Source: Molossus alvarezi (taxonomy: Eukaryota > Chordata > Mammalia > Chiroptera > Molossidae). Taken from it: DNA of 64,000 nt. The position numbers were made by a program, and so were the translations under genes. Position 1 is the first letter of the stretch, and the number at the start of each line of letters is the position of its first letter. The stretch lies in NCBI GenBank assembly GCA_037176705.1, contig CM073898.1, positions 22,366,488 to 22,430,487 of the forward strand, given 5' to 3'. The notes under the pieces were generated by a model that saw only the letters and a list, made by a program, of their open reading frames with translations, did no database searches and was not told the origin of the DNA. This document shows, one piece after another, positions 24,302 to 35,349 of this stretch.

Positions 24302-24503
24302 TGTAAATGTGAATAGGATAAAGGACTGTGAAATTAAAGTTTGGGATAAATTATTTACAAAAGTAGGTTTTAAGGCAGGATATGTGCACAAATTGAGAAT
24401 CATAGAGTTTAGCGGGAAGGAGTTATATCTAGACAGGTAAAACAAACAAATTACTGGAGCATACCTTGATATGTCTGAGCAAGGTCTTTTTGGGGAGGTT
24501 AAG

Positions 24504-24632
24504 GGACACATCGAGTGGCTGCCACCCGCACAACCGACCAGGGCCGGGGACAAACTGCAACCGAAGTACGTGCCGGGTCTCTCAGGACCGCAGGCCGACG
24601 CTCTAACCGCTGAGCCAAACCAGCGAGGGCTT
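24504..24632 (-). repeat. Partial VES SINE lacking tail and B box
   Basis: Minus strand: gacacatcgagtggctgcc, gggccggggacaaactgc, then tacgtgcc joined directly to gggtctctcaggaccgc, and a ccgctgagccaaaccagc head. Compared with the copies at 8273 and 22799, about 21 bp spanning the reversed B box are missing at 24574/24575. The CT-rich part and tail are also missing. No TSD was found, so the truncation may be secondary. It cannot have an intact internal Pol III promoter. Confidence 0.85.
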
Positions 24633-24639
24633 ATATCAC

Positions 24640-25469
24640 ACTTTAAAAAAGGGCATGTAATTTAATGTTATATTCACCTTTCCTAATATAACAAAGTGCC
24701 ATTACTGTGATCAATACACGAGATTAAAACATTTTCTGCAATTATCTTTCCAACACAAAACTTCAAAGGCAGATATAGGAAAGACAAAACAAAGCAGCTT
24801 TGTCTGGCTTAATTTTATTTTATTCATTAAGTTAGTATCTCTAACTTAAGTTCACATTAAAATAGAGAAAAATTTTCTCTGTGCATAGAAATTATAAGTT
24901 ATTATAAAGGTTAATAATTTAGAAAATATGGCAGCAATTGGCTTTAGTATTGGCTTGATGTTAAAAGGAAAAATATTCCACTACTACAACTTTGAAGCTT
25001 AGCATCATAGCCATTTGTGTGTTATTGAGCTAAATAAAAGGGCCCTAGCCAAATTGTATAATAAGAGTTTTCTTACTCATATTACTTACATTTAAACGAA
25101 GTGATTTTACTCTCTTTCCTCATAAAAGATAACATTTGAGAGGGTTCCCTTTGAGAGGTCTTTTGCAGATGTAACACGCTTTTAAGTTAAGGAAGTATAG
25201 CTTTTATCTTTCTGGAGATCCGCACATTTCACCTAGACACTGAAACTTTCACAGGACTGTACCTGCAGGGTCAACTTGGAAATACCTCCCACACCGTCAG
25301 CTGTGTTAACATATGAGGACTGAGTAGAATAAATGATACTATTTCATTTAAAGAGTCTGGAGAAGGTCTAGAACAAACTTTTAAAATATATATGCTTGAC
25401 TTTTGTTTTAACTTCTTTTTAAGCTTGAGAAATACTCTTCTTTCAACTTAGGCAAGGTGCTTCAAAAAC
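24640..25469. other. AT-rich intergenic DNA, nothing recognised
   Basis: No supported gene or nameable repeat. Confidence 0.35.
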
Positions 25470-25477
25470 CCCAGAGA

Positions 25478-25672
25478 GCCTGGCCGGGGTGGCTCAGTGA
25501 CTGAGTGGCGACCCATGCACTAAGAGGTTGCTGGTTCGATTCTCAGTCAGGGCACACTCCCCAGTGGGCCTGATCCCCAGTAGGGGGCACACAGGAGGTG
25601 GCCAGTTGATGTTCCCTCTCATCAATGTTTCTTTCTCTCTCTAGTATCAATAAAGAAGAAGAAGAAAAAATA
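25478..25672 (+). repeat. VES-type SINE, plus strand
   Basis: gcctggccggggtggctcag head, ggttcgattctcagtcag B-box region, ccccagtagggggcac middle, CT-rich part and AAGAAG-type tail. The TSD cccagaga is at 25470-25477 and 25673-25680. Only about 24 bases separate it from the opposite-strand SINE at 25697. Confidence 0.88.
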
Positions 25673-25696
25673 CCCAGAGATCCAACCTGTACTATT

Positions 25697-25912
25697 TTTT
25701 AAACATGTTTTTATTGAGTTTTTAGAAAGAGAGGAAGGGAGAGGGAGATAGAAACATTAATGTGAGAGAGAAACACCTATGGGTTGCTTACTGCACACCC
25801 CCTACTGGGGATCAAGCCTGCAACCTGGGCATGTGTCCTGACCGGGAATTGAACTGGGACCTCTCAGTCCATGGGACAATGGTCAATCCACTGAGCCACA
25901 CTAGCTGGGCTT
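25697..25912 (-). repeat. VES-type SINE, minus strand
   Basis: T-rich tail, ttattgagtttttagaaaga, GA-rich block, ggggatcaagcctgcaacc, reversed B box ggaattgaactgggacc, and a ccactgagccacactagctgggc head. The 12-bp TSD acctgtactatt is at 25685-25696 and 25913-25924. Confidence 0.9.
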
Positions 25913-25929
25913 ACCTGTACTATTGTAAC

Positions 25930-27340
25930 AAATATCCTCATATTTACCCTCTGTTTCACTTTTTAAAAATCATATTTATATTAGAGCATTGATTATATAA
26001 AATATGGATTAACATAAGATATTTCAAAAGAGTTTCATGATATGTAGTATTCACCTTCTAGGGAAGACTCCATCCATATGAGTAATCATACCTAGAATGG
26101 ACCGACATAGTCAGAACAGATCATCATGGCATCTTCATTAAAGTCTGCTTTGATTATCAAGGTAGAGCCTGAAGGGTAACCTACATATGATTCCACACAT
26201 CTGATGTGGTATCAGGAGCTGGATTTTGGCTATCAGATAGCATAAGCCCATCATCACCCATCACAATCTCCATCAACTAACCCTCCACAAAGTCACCCCT
26301 AATAAAACACAATGTCCGATAAAAACCGAGTCCTTGTTGGTTTGTTCAGGAGATGTTCTTTAGCTTTGTGTTTCACTGACATGCTGCTTATAGCTTCTTC
26401 GCTACAGAAAGTTTAGAGTTTATGCCTACACACACACACACACCTATACAGTTATATTATATTAGATATAATATACTATTAGATATAATACAATATAGTC
26501 TTATAAATATATATTATATATATAACAAACACTTTTATGTTATAATATATAATACATTCATTTCTGGTTATGACCTATAAGGATTGAAAATACTCTCTAA
26601 GTGGGTTCTACATATTCATAAAGAACATCTGCCCTTCTAAGTGAGCCCAATCCATGCCCACTCCATCAGGCGGGTCAAGAGACAATTCTGTCAATTTGCT
26701 CTAAGTGGTCCTATTACCAAATCTTTTATTCATTCATTTTTCTCTTCTTTTGACCTTATTATATTGCTCCCCTCCTTTCCTTGTTTTCCTACCTTTCATA
26801 GATATTCCTGTTTTGTTTTTTTAACTTGTGCCTTCAGCCCTCTGCTCTTTTGAATCGCTGACTTCTCCAAACAATCCCAACTCGGACGCTTGCTCTGTGA
26901 AGAGCAGACCTGTCCCTTCTGTTATGCAGCTCTGTTCTCCACAGCCTGCCACCTACCTGCACATTCATGTCTCATGTTAAAAACGGAAGTATTGACTCAA
27001 GCAACAAATATAGCCTTTCAACATGTTTAACTTTAAATGACATCACAACTAGATGTAGACAGATGTGTCTCTGTATCCTTAACAACCCTGTCTCCTACTT
27101 TGCCCCTTTTAGTAGGCCATCAAATCTTGTTGACCCTACAGCTTAGATCTCTTTGATCATGTGCATTTCGCACATTTCCTTGGGCACTCATTTAGTCCAG
27201 ACTCCTGTGTTTTCTTGCATGAAATAAGGAGTCTCCGATATTCACATATCCCTGCCCCACAGATACACACTGCTCAGCCTCCACACTGTTGCAAATTGGA
27301 TCGTACCATTCTCATTAAAATCTTTCCCAAACACCTTCAA
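25930..27340. other. Intergenic DNA with (CA)n and palindromic AT-rich tract, no gene
   Basis: A short CA run at about 26429-26443 is followed by an AT-rich tract (about 26449-26560) containing repeated ttagatataatata-like units. The overlapping frames at 26641 and 27161 show no homology. No gene is supported. Confidence 0.4.
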
Positions 27341-27349
27341 AATTTCCTT

Positions 27350-27720
27350 CAGCATAACATTATGGTACACATCCCTTCAAAGCCTGGAATCTGCCCACCG
27401 TTCCAACGTCTTTCTCATGTTTGATGTCTGTGTACCGCGTATGCAATTCTCCCTCTGCCTGAAATGTGCTTCCTCCTTCCCATCTTTTTCGTTCTTCCAT
27501 CTTTTACCAAAAATTAACATGAACACAGCCTTCAAAAAAAATCTTCCTTATGCACCAATCAAGAGCCCTGAGCCTTTGTGCTGTGCACCCAAAGAGTCCT
27601 GCACATGATTCTTACACAACAGTTATCACCGTTTAACATGCCCAGCGATTCACTTTTGTCTCCTTCGTGCCATAAGCTCTTTGGGGACAGTGGCCCTGCT
27701 TCATCTAATTTTGAATATCT
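27350..27720 (+). repeat. L2 LINE 3' end
   Basis: ctccctctgcctgaaatgtg, acacagccttc, acagttatcacc, ttttgtctccttcgtgccat and aagctctttggggacagtgg follow in the order of the plus-strand 3' end of the ancient LINE L2. The copy is strongly diverged and non-functional; it explains why frames here look protein-like without being genes. Confidence 0.65.
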
Positions 27721-27819
27721 TATTTTTAAATAAATTAAAATTTAATTTTGCATCTGTTATTGAGTTCACTCAATATTATATTTGCAGAATAAAAATATGA
27801 GTTGAAAAATATTATATAG

Positions 27820-28080
27820 CCCTGGCCAGTTTGGCTCAGCGGTTAGAGCGTCGGCCTGCGGTCCGGAGAGACCCAGGTTTGGTTCCCGCTAAGGGCATGT
27901 ACGTCGGTTGCAGTTTGTCCCCGGCCCTGGTTGGTCGTGCAGGTGGCAGCCACTCGATGTGTCCCTTCACGTCGATGTTTCTCTCTCTCTCTCCTTCCTC
28001 TCTCTCCCTCCCACTCTATCTGTACAAAAAAAAAAAAAAAGGAAAAATATCCTCGGGTGAGGATTAAAAAAAAAAAGAAA
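27820..28080 (+). repeat. Young full-length VES SINE
   Basis: ccctggccagtttggctcag head, B-box region, cagtttgtccccggccc, CT-rich part, cctcgggtgagg palindrome and poly-A. A perfect 16-bp TSD, gaaaaatattatatag, lies at 27804-27819 and 28081-28096. Two internal A-rich runs (28025-28047 and the terminal tail) are present. Confidence 0.94.
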
Positions 28081-28287
28081 GAAAAATATTATATAGAAAA
28101 CACTTCTGTTTCATTTTACTCAGAAAAAGCTATTACTTTTTATTACCCCCTCCCTATTTCTATTACTACCTATTTTCAAGAATTTTAAAAAATGAGAACT
28201 AACTCTCATAAGAATGATAATATTCTTTAAAAATAGGTAGTTTCTTGATTCTTTACATAGCTAAATATTTAAAATTATATGATTTCA

Positions 28288-28550
28288 TTTTGAAAAATAA
28301 ATTTATTGGATGTTGAGTGACATAGGTTAATAAAATTATATAGGTTTTAGGTATGCAATTCTATAATGCATCATCTGTACATTGTATTGTGTGTTCATCA
28401 CCCCAAGTCAAGTCTCCTTCCATCACCATTTACCCCCCTGTACCTTCATCTTTCTGACGCACCCTCCTTCCCCTCTGATAATCACCATACTGTTGTCTGT
28501 GCCTATGTGGTTTATATGATTTCTTTGAAAACTAGCATTGAGTCATATAT
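28288..28550 (-). repeat. L1 3'-end fragment, minus strand
   Basis: aaatttattggatgttgagtg, acataggttaataaaatta, then tacattgtattgtgtgttca and ctgataatcaccatactgtt match the reverse strand of a mammalian L1 3' UTR. The same segment recurs at 38745 and 51425. Only the 3' end is present, as expected for 5'-truncated insertions. Confidence 0.65.
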
Positions 28551-28559
28551 TGTGAGAAA

Positions 28560-29889
28560 ACATTCATTCAAATACCTCAAGAAATGTTTTAGCTCCCCAA
28601 GGGAATGCAGTTAGGAATACACACAAGAATTACCTTATCCAGGATAGAATATGTTGCCTGCTTGTCTAAAAAGGAAGTTAAAAATTAAGCTGTATATTGC
28701 TTCATTAAAAGAAAAGAAAGTCAATTCTATTCTAGGAGGTACTCTAAGCATCCTCTTTATTTTTTATGTTACATTTTACAGCTTATAAATATAGCTATGA
28801 TTATTCTAATACTACTTTTTGGTAAGAAGCAATAATCTATGTGGATTTATTATCATTATTGGTTTTACAAAGTCCCTCTGGAAACTCAAAGTGCATTTGT
28901 GCACGTTGTATTAATACAGTGCCATTATTGGTCATTTAAAAATCCAATTTTAAAGCCCTGAAAACAAGCATCAATGTTCAATTATGTATGTGGATACTAT
29001 TTTGTCTTGACTCAATTGAACTCAGTTCATATTTACCATGAACCTACTACGTGTTGCGAGTTAGACAAAGCCCCAAAGGTATATGGCATGAATACTGTAT
29101 TAAGAAAATTTTGCATGTTTAATGAGTGTGGAGCACAGAAGAAAAGGTATGCAGACATAATATGTAATAAGTTAAATGTCCAAGAGTCTGGACTTTAAGT
29201 ATGTTCTTCACTTAAGGACACCAATCATTATTCTCTGTCTCCCATGAAAACTGGGTTGTTAGGAAAATTCTGATATTCTGCATTGCAGCTCTCAAGAATT
29301 TTTTTAGACTAAGAAGTGTGTACAAGTAGCCAATTTATAATGCAAAATATTATACTATTAAAGCAACATGAAGATAAGGTTTCTAATGACAGTAAATAAA
29401 TGTGATGTAATATTTTCTAAAATATTCACTGGAAATAAATATACTTTAAAATCAGAATAATTGTGTGTGACAAGAACTGGTTCTACACATTGAGAGGGTA
29501 ATTCTACTTCTAGAAGCTCTTGCAAAGAAAGTACCTGGAGCATATTAAAATAAATAGGTGTATGCAAATGACATTCAAATTAAAGTTATGAGGGCAAACA
29601 TAATAAAGGACCATGAAGCAAGCAATACAATAGTAGTCATTTCCAAAGCCTTTCCACAGCCAACAAAGTAATCTTTTTTCTAAGTTTATGTTAGGAGAAA
29701 TGTTTTTGCTATAATAGGTAAAACATTCAGAAATCAGAATTATATTTGTGGTATAAGTATGCTAAATTAAGCAAAATATTCATTGAAAAGGGGGTTAGTA
29801 ATGAGCATATTAACATTTAGATGGATTCATCTGAGTACTGTCAAGCTTCCTACTCCTTTTTATTTAACTTTTAAGTATTTTGTATTTTT
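28560..29889. other. Intergenic DNA, no gene; weak L2-like patch near 29025-29180
   Basis: catgaacctactacgtgttg near 29036 is like the reverse strand of an L2 or MIR 3' end. Otherwise nothing can be named. Confidence 0.3.
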
Positions 29890-29908
29890 AAAACTATGGA
29901 TATATATA

Positions 29909-30115
29909 GCCCAGCCGGTGTGACTCAGTGGATTGAGCATCACCCCATAGTCTGAGAGGTCCCAGTTCAATCCCCAGTGAGGGTGCATGCCCCGGCTTTA
30001 GGCTAGATCCCTAGTAGGGGGTATGGAGGAGGCAGTGATTGATGTCTCTCTCTCACAGTGATGTTTTGTTTCTATCTCTTTCTTTTCTTTCTCTCTCTCT
30101 CTAAAAAACAAAAAC
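29909..30115 (+). repeat. VES-type SINE
   Basis: agcccagccggtgtgactcag head, degenerate B-box region cagttcaatccccag, ctagatccctagtaggggg, CT-rich part and AAAAACAAAAAC tail. The TSD aaaactatggatatatata/aaaactatagatatatatt flanks it (29890-29908 and from 30116). An older copy, judging from substitutions. Confidence 0.88.
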
Positions 30116-30139
30116 AAAACTATAGATATATATTACAAC

Positions 30140-31945
30140 TGTACTGTAAAAATAAATTTTATTTAAAATTTAAATAAATTGCATAAAATAAGTAAAATTG
30201 GTTAAGGTCTATACATCTAGCAACAATTCCACTTTTCCATCTGCTGAAATGACAAACTTCGGTCATTTTGAATTCTGCTGGTTGGTTTTCTCTTCTGATT
30301 CTCTAGCTAGTAAATCAGAGTTTACAGAAATTTCATCTCATAGGATTTATTTTGAAGATAAAAGATTATAATTTATTTAAAAAACAACTAAAGCTCATAA
30401 TATAGAACTATGTAAAATAATGGTCCAAATTATCATGACATGTCAATGCCCACTGTTTTTTTTTCCCCTGGGACAAATATGTATCTTAATATATTCCAAC
30501 TTAGGTAGGTTTATAGACAATGGAAATAAAAATTTCAGCTATCACTGATCCTGCTTCAAATTTTCTAGATAGTAAAACTAAACTTGAGAAGAAATTTACC
30601 ACTAACTTACACCCACATTACTACTGACCAGTTTAGCTGCCAAACTTGGAGGAGGGAAGTAGCTTAGCAACAGATGTAAAGATAAAACTGTGCTCTCTGT
30701 GCTAAACTAACCCATATACCATGAATTTTTAATAGAATGTTTGTTTTAAAATAGCTCCAATATTTACATCGCAGAAAACATTAGTATAAGGTTAAGATGT
30801 AGTTGATAAAATCTCAATTGTTTAACAGCTGCAGGATGGTCTGGGAGATCATAGGGGTTGGGGCAAAGGTGGTTATCAGTTCTATTTGCTACATTCATTA
30901 TCCAAAGTCACAAACACAAGGTGACCATATCTTTTTTTTTTCAAAAATAATCTTGGGTTTCTATTTTTCACATATAAAACTTGAATTGGAGTGATAAACG
31001 TCCTGCACATTTTTGAGCTCAAATAACTCAATTGGATCAACACTTCATGTTTAGGACAGCAGAGTAAATTTAATTCCATTTTAAGCGGAACAAAAAAATA
31101 AAAGACTGCAAAAGTAATAGAAATATACTACCCCATCAATACAAGGTGAGGGAAGGCAAGAAAGTGAAATGGTGGAGAAAAGATTGCTTAAAAGAAATGA
31201 TAGTAGAAGAGAGATAATTGCCTATCTTCTGTGTGGGGAAATAATATAAGCCATTGGGAATGAAGGTCACTTAAAAAAAGAAAGCTTCAGCAATGCCTTC
31301 ACAGTGGACTTCAGCAAATCTCAACATTTCTCCAATTTTAATTTTCAGGCTGCTTAATCTGGTATTGATGATTGTTGCTTCACACAAATTTTATTCTGAT
31401 GTTTTTGGTTGCATGTTAAAATGCCAAGCCAAAAGTAAGCAAATAAAAGGAGCATAGAAAAAGTAGGAAAATGATAGTACGACACATAATAGTGACTTGT
31501 ATTTTGACCTTTTTGTAGCCATTTTGATAGACTATGTTGATCCTGGGTTGGATAGAATGAAGCATTAGTGAACCACATTTTATAGGTAACACAGACTTGT
31601 TACTCTCCAGGCCAGAAGACATAGACTCATTTTAGGTCAGAGGAAAAAGACTCTTGGCCACATTTTATTCTAGTTCAAACATGATAGGCATAAGCAATTT
31701 CTTCATCGTGTTGGCTTATTTGCTCAACGATACATCACCTGGAAAAACAAGTGTAGAATTATTGATTGGATGTAACACAGAGGCACCTTGATCTTATAAG
31801 AACCAAACTATGCTAAAGGAAGCAGTGCTGTTCTTTGAGGGTGCACTGAGATACACTGTTATATCATTAAAATGCATAATAAAAAATAGAAACATATATG
31901 AAGTGATTTATTTATATCAAAGTTAGTGGAATGAGAAAGCTCACA
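30140..31945. other. AT-rich intergenic DNA, nothing recognised
   Basis: No gene or nameable repeat is supported. Frames at 30803, 30882, 31354 and 31416 overlap each other on the same or opposite strands and show no motif. Confidence 0.35.
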
Positions 31946-31962
31946 ATTTAAAATAGAATAAT

Positions 31963-32232
31963 AGCCCTGGCCGGTTTGGCTCAGCGGTTAGAGCGTCGGC
32001 CTGCGGTCCGGAGAGACCCGGGTTCGGTTCCCGCTAAGGGCATGTACCTCGGTTGCAGTTTGTCCCCGGCCCTGGTCGGTTGTGCGGGTGGCAGCCACTC
32101 GATGTGTTCCTTTCACATCGATTCTCTCTCTCTCTCTCTCTCTCTGTTCCTCATCTCTCCCTCCCATTCTACCTGAACAAAAAGTGGAAAAATGTCCTCA
32201 GGTGAGGATAAAAAATAAATAAATAAATAAAT
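31963..32232 (+). repeat. Young full-length VES SINE
   Basis: gccctggccggtttggctcag, cggttagagcgtcggcctgc, ggttcggttcccgc, cagtttgtccccggccc, a long CT run, cctcaggtgagg and an (AAAT)n tail. The TSD aaaatagaataat is at 31950-31962 and 32233-32245. It is nearly identical to the 27820 copy through the head, implying recent spread of one subfamily. Confidence 0.94.
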
Positions 32233-32249
32233 AAAATAGAATAATTAAT

Positions 32250-33240
32250 TTTCCCAGTAAAGGTATTCAATACTTGAATTACCACTTGCATATATTCTTT
32301 AATGTTTGAAAATAATACATGTAAAGGCTAAATTAATTATAAACTCTGAGTGATATCACTGCCCAAATCAATCATATTACAAAAAACAACATTTATAGAG
32401 TCATAAGTTTAAGTTACCCACACACACAGAGGATCAAATACCTCCTTTGTATAAAAGTAATTATTTTTAATAAACATGAAACGTATATATAAGAATTCAA
32501 ATTTTCACTTTTTTTGCTATTTTGTCTGTGACGACAACAAAATAAATAAGACCAGGTTACTAGAAAACAAACAAACAAAAAACCATGGACTTGGAGAGGA
32601 AGGGGACATCGAACCCTATTCAGATATGTCTCACTTTCCTAATCAACAAAACAGCATCTAGGTATAGAATACACCAGCAACAGTCGATTTCACACCCTTG
32701 GAGTCAACAACATTGGTGTTTCCAAAGGAGGCAGAATAGTTTGATTCATATTAGAAAAACAGAAAACATGCTCCCAAGGAGAGGCTATAATTCTTCATAT
32801 ATTTATGGAGAGTTTCATGGACTCTCCTGATATCTACCCACACTGCAATCTTCACTAGACCACAGATGCCTGTGATGAACTGAATAGGGAATAGAGAAAC
32901 ATCATAATCTTGCTTCAACTAAGTGAACGCAGTAGCTTGTTTGTGCTGGTACCAGTAGAGAGGTTGTTCTGAGCTTTTTCAAGTCATGGCTAAGGTAAAA
33001 TACAGTACCTTTGGATTTTCCAAACTTAGCATATAGATCCCCATTTCAACACATGCCCTTTCTTATGAGGTTTTCAACTTCAAAAGACATAAACATTAAG
33101 TTCTAGGATATCAGAGCGGATCACAAATAGTGTTCATAAATACGTCATCACCTGTTTAAGGAAACCAATTAGCAATTGTTTCAACAAATGCCCCAATCAA
33201 AAATGTATTTCATTTCATCATTATTCTCCTTTTTATACAT
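32250..33240. other. Intergenic DNA, nothing recognised
   Basis: No supported exon, RNA gene or named repeat. Confidence 0.35.
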
Positions 33241-33244
33241 ATAA

Positions 33245-33465
33245 CATGTATAGTATGTGCCAAGAGGTGTGTGATCAATGTTTTAGAAGTGTTATCTTCT
33301 TTGATAACAACCCTTTTTAAATATCTTATTAATGAGAATATAAAAGAGACTTTATGTAATTTGCCCAAGGTCACCTAAATAGCAAGGGGTAAAGTTGGGA
33401 TTTGAACTTTGATTATAGAATTTTAAAGCCCATACTCTTAACTAGTGCACTGTATAGCCCCGTAT
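33245..33465 (-). repeat. MIR element
   Basis: tatgtgccaagaggtgtgtg, gttatcttctttgataacaac, ttgcccaaggtcacctaaat, ttgggatttgaactttg and catactcttaactagtgcac follow the whole reverse-strand MIR sequence, including its conserved core. Confidence 0.75.
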
Positions 33466-33469
33466 GTTA

Positions 33470-34890
33470 CTGTTTTCTAAAGTCTGTTTAAATAACTAAT
33501 GGTATTTGATGCAAATGAGATTTCATATCCCAATCATTCATGGAGTTGAAAAGGGGACCCCAAATTCACCCTAATTGCACATACACACACCTGCTGAAGC
33601 CTAGTATCACTGGCAAATATTTGCCACTTTTTATATATTTGCTGAGTCAACAAATGCAAGAATGCAGTATGAATATCCAAATTAACTTAGGCCGATGCCA
33701 TTATCTAAGGCTCATAATTCTGTAAAATACTAGCTTTCAATCTGTTTCAAGCTGATAGCAGTACTTTTGAGAGTGCAACAGCTCAATCATCATAAATACC
33801 ATAGGCACTGGGGTCATTATAATTGCCCTGCTCCATTATACCCATTAGATTGAGATTATTATCAGAAAAAGATAATACCCAAATTCAAGTAAAGCATTAT
33901 GCATTTTTAAAGGAAAAGTGGTGATAATGTAGTTACGGGAAACACAAAATACAAATGAACGTAACTAAACTAAAAGTAGGTGCTGTGGAAGTACTTGACT
34001 GATGCGACGGATAAGTAAATTATGGAAAATTAAGTTGTTTGTTTTTTTTTAATGTAACTCTGACACTTTTACAATTATACCTTAGCAAGCCAAACCCATT
34101 TTTGGAATAATCTTCAATTTTTATTTCACTGTGTCTTATTCCATGACCAAAGGTCCTTTTTTATTGCAGAAAGCAATTTAATAGGCAAATATTTAAATAC
34201 AAAGCATGTGGTCAAAGCTATTGACTGATGAGAGATCAGACTAGAAGCAGCATTTGGGGAATTGACAAAATTATAGTGAAAAATGAGGTGAATGCCAGTT
34301 GGGGAGTAATCTAAAATGCCTGTACCTTCTGTAACATCTGCGGAAAATTTCCAAGAGGGCTCCTCTAAGGAAAAGGCTAATTGCTTCAGACAGCTCCTCT
34401 GCAAAGTCACAGTCTGCAAACACTTGTCAAGACGCTTGACTCTGGGAAAAGAGCTGAAGGGGCCCTGCATGAACTGGGAAGGGCTGGCTGCCAGGGAGGA
34501 AGGGACTGGACACTTGTCAAGACGCGTGACTCTGGGAAAAGAGCTGAAGGGGGCCCTGCATGAGCTGGGAAGGGCCAGCTGCCAGCGAGGAAGGGACTGG
34601 GCTGTAGGGCCGCCGGCCCCAGAGGATGACAGAAGGAACCGTAACAGTTTGTCTCTAACATATTGCATGATACACCCAGGAGATAAAAGTATTGTTTGAT
34701 ACTTTGTTCTTTAATACAGTACTTATGGAATGGCCTGAGTATTCATGGCAAACTTTTTTTCAAAATGAAAATCTTCGATTAATACTCATGACATTACCTG
34801 TTTCAAGAATACTCAGCACCTGAAATGTAGACCAATCCCCCAAATGTGAATGGATGTATACTCATTTCAGTCGGAAAACAGAATAAAGCA
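33470..34890. other. Intergenic DNA containing the GC-rich 90-bp duplication
   Basis: Apart from the tandem duplication at 34420-34600, nothing is recognised. The 180-codon minus-strand frame at 34126-34668 runs through the duplication and owes part of its length to it; the opposite strand is also open (127 codons), as is usual for GC-rich repeats. No domain was recognised. Confidence 0.4.
34420..34600. repeat. Tandem duplication, 90/91-bp unit, two copies
   Basis: The unit starting acacttgtcaagacgc and ending aagggactgg occurs at 34420-34509 and again at 34510-34600. The second copy has one extra G in the GGGG run before ccctgc and a few substitutions. It is GC-rich against AT-rich surroundings, and is followed by a GC palindrome (ggccgccggcccc) near 34606-34620. 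Confidence 0.95.
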
Positions 34891-34896
34891 CTAGTG

Positions 34897-35139
34897 AACT
34901 GATTTTTCTCTTCTAAAATTTTCATTTGCTACCTTCCCTCAGACATTTTTGAAGACAGTAGTTTGGAAAAGAAGATGAAAATTAAATCAGTTTTTGCCTT
35001 TGAAGAATTTTAAGTAAACTGATTTTTCTCTTCTAAAATTTTCATTTGCTACCTTCCCTCAGACATTTTTGAAGACAGTAGTTTGGAAAAGAAGACAAAA
35101 ATTAAATCAGTTTTTGCCTTTGAAGAATTTTAAGTAAAC
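34897..35139. repeat. Recent tandem duplication, 120-bp unit, two copies
   Basis: The 120-bp unit beginning aactgatttttctcttc at 34897 repeats from 35017. Copies differ at only two adjacent bases (34976-34977 TG versus 35096-35097 CA). The second copy ends exactly where the SINE remnant at 35140 begins. Confidence 0.96.
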
Positions 35140-35345
35140 AAGTGGCTCTGTGTATGGAGCATCATCCCCTGGACTGAGAAGTCCGTTCGATCCCCAGTAA
35201 GGACATATGCCTGGGTGTGGGCTCCATCCCTGCAGGGGGCGGGGGGCATGCAGGAGGTAGCTGATCCATGTTTTTCCTCTCACATCAATGTTTCTATCTC
35301 TCTCTTCCTTCTGATCTCTTTTTAAAAAAATCAATAAAAACATAT
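35140..35345 (+). repeat. Old VES-type SINE, 5' trimmed
   Basis: agtggctctgtgtatggagc (A-box region), gttcgatccccagtaagg (B box), catatgcctgggtgtgggct, CT-rich part and an A-rich tail. About ten bases of the head are missing at the junction with the 120-bp duplication. No TSD was found. Confidence 0.8.
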
Positions 35346-35349
35346 GAAA

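Noticed and set aside
34126..34668. 180-codon minus-strand frame as a protein gene
   Set aside because: It runs through a GC-rich tandem duplication, the other strand is also open over much of it, and it lacks any recognised motif; length is explained by low stop density.
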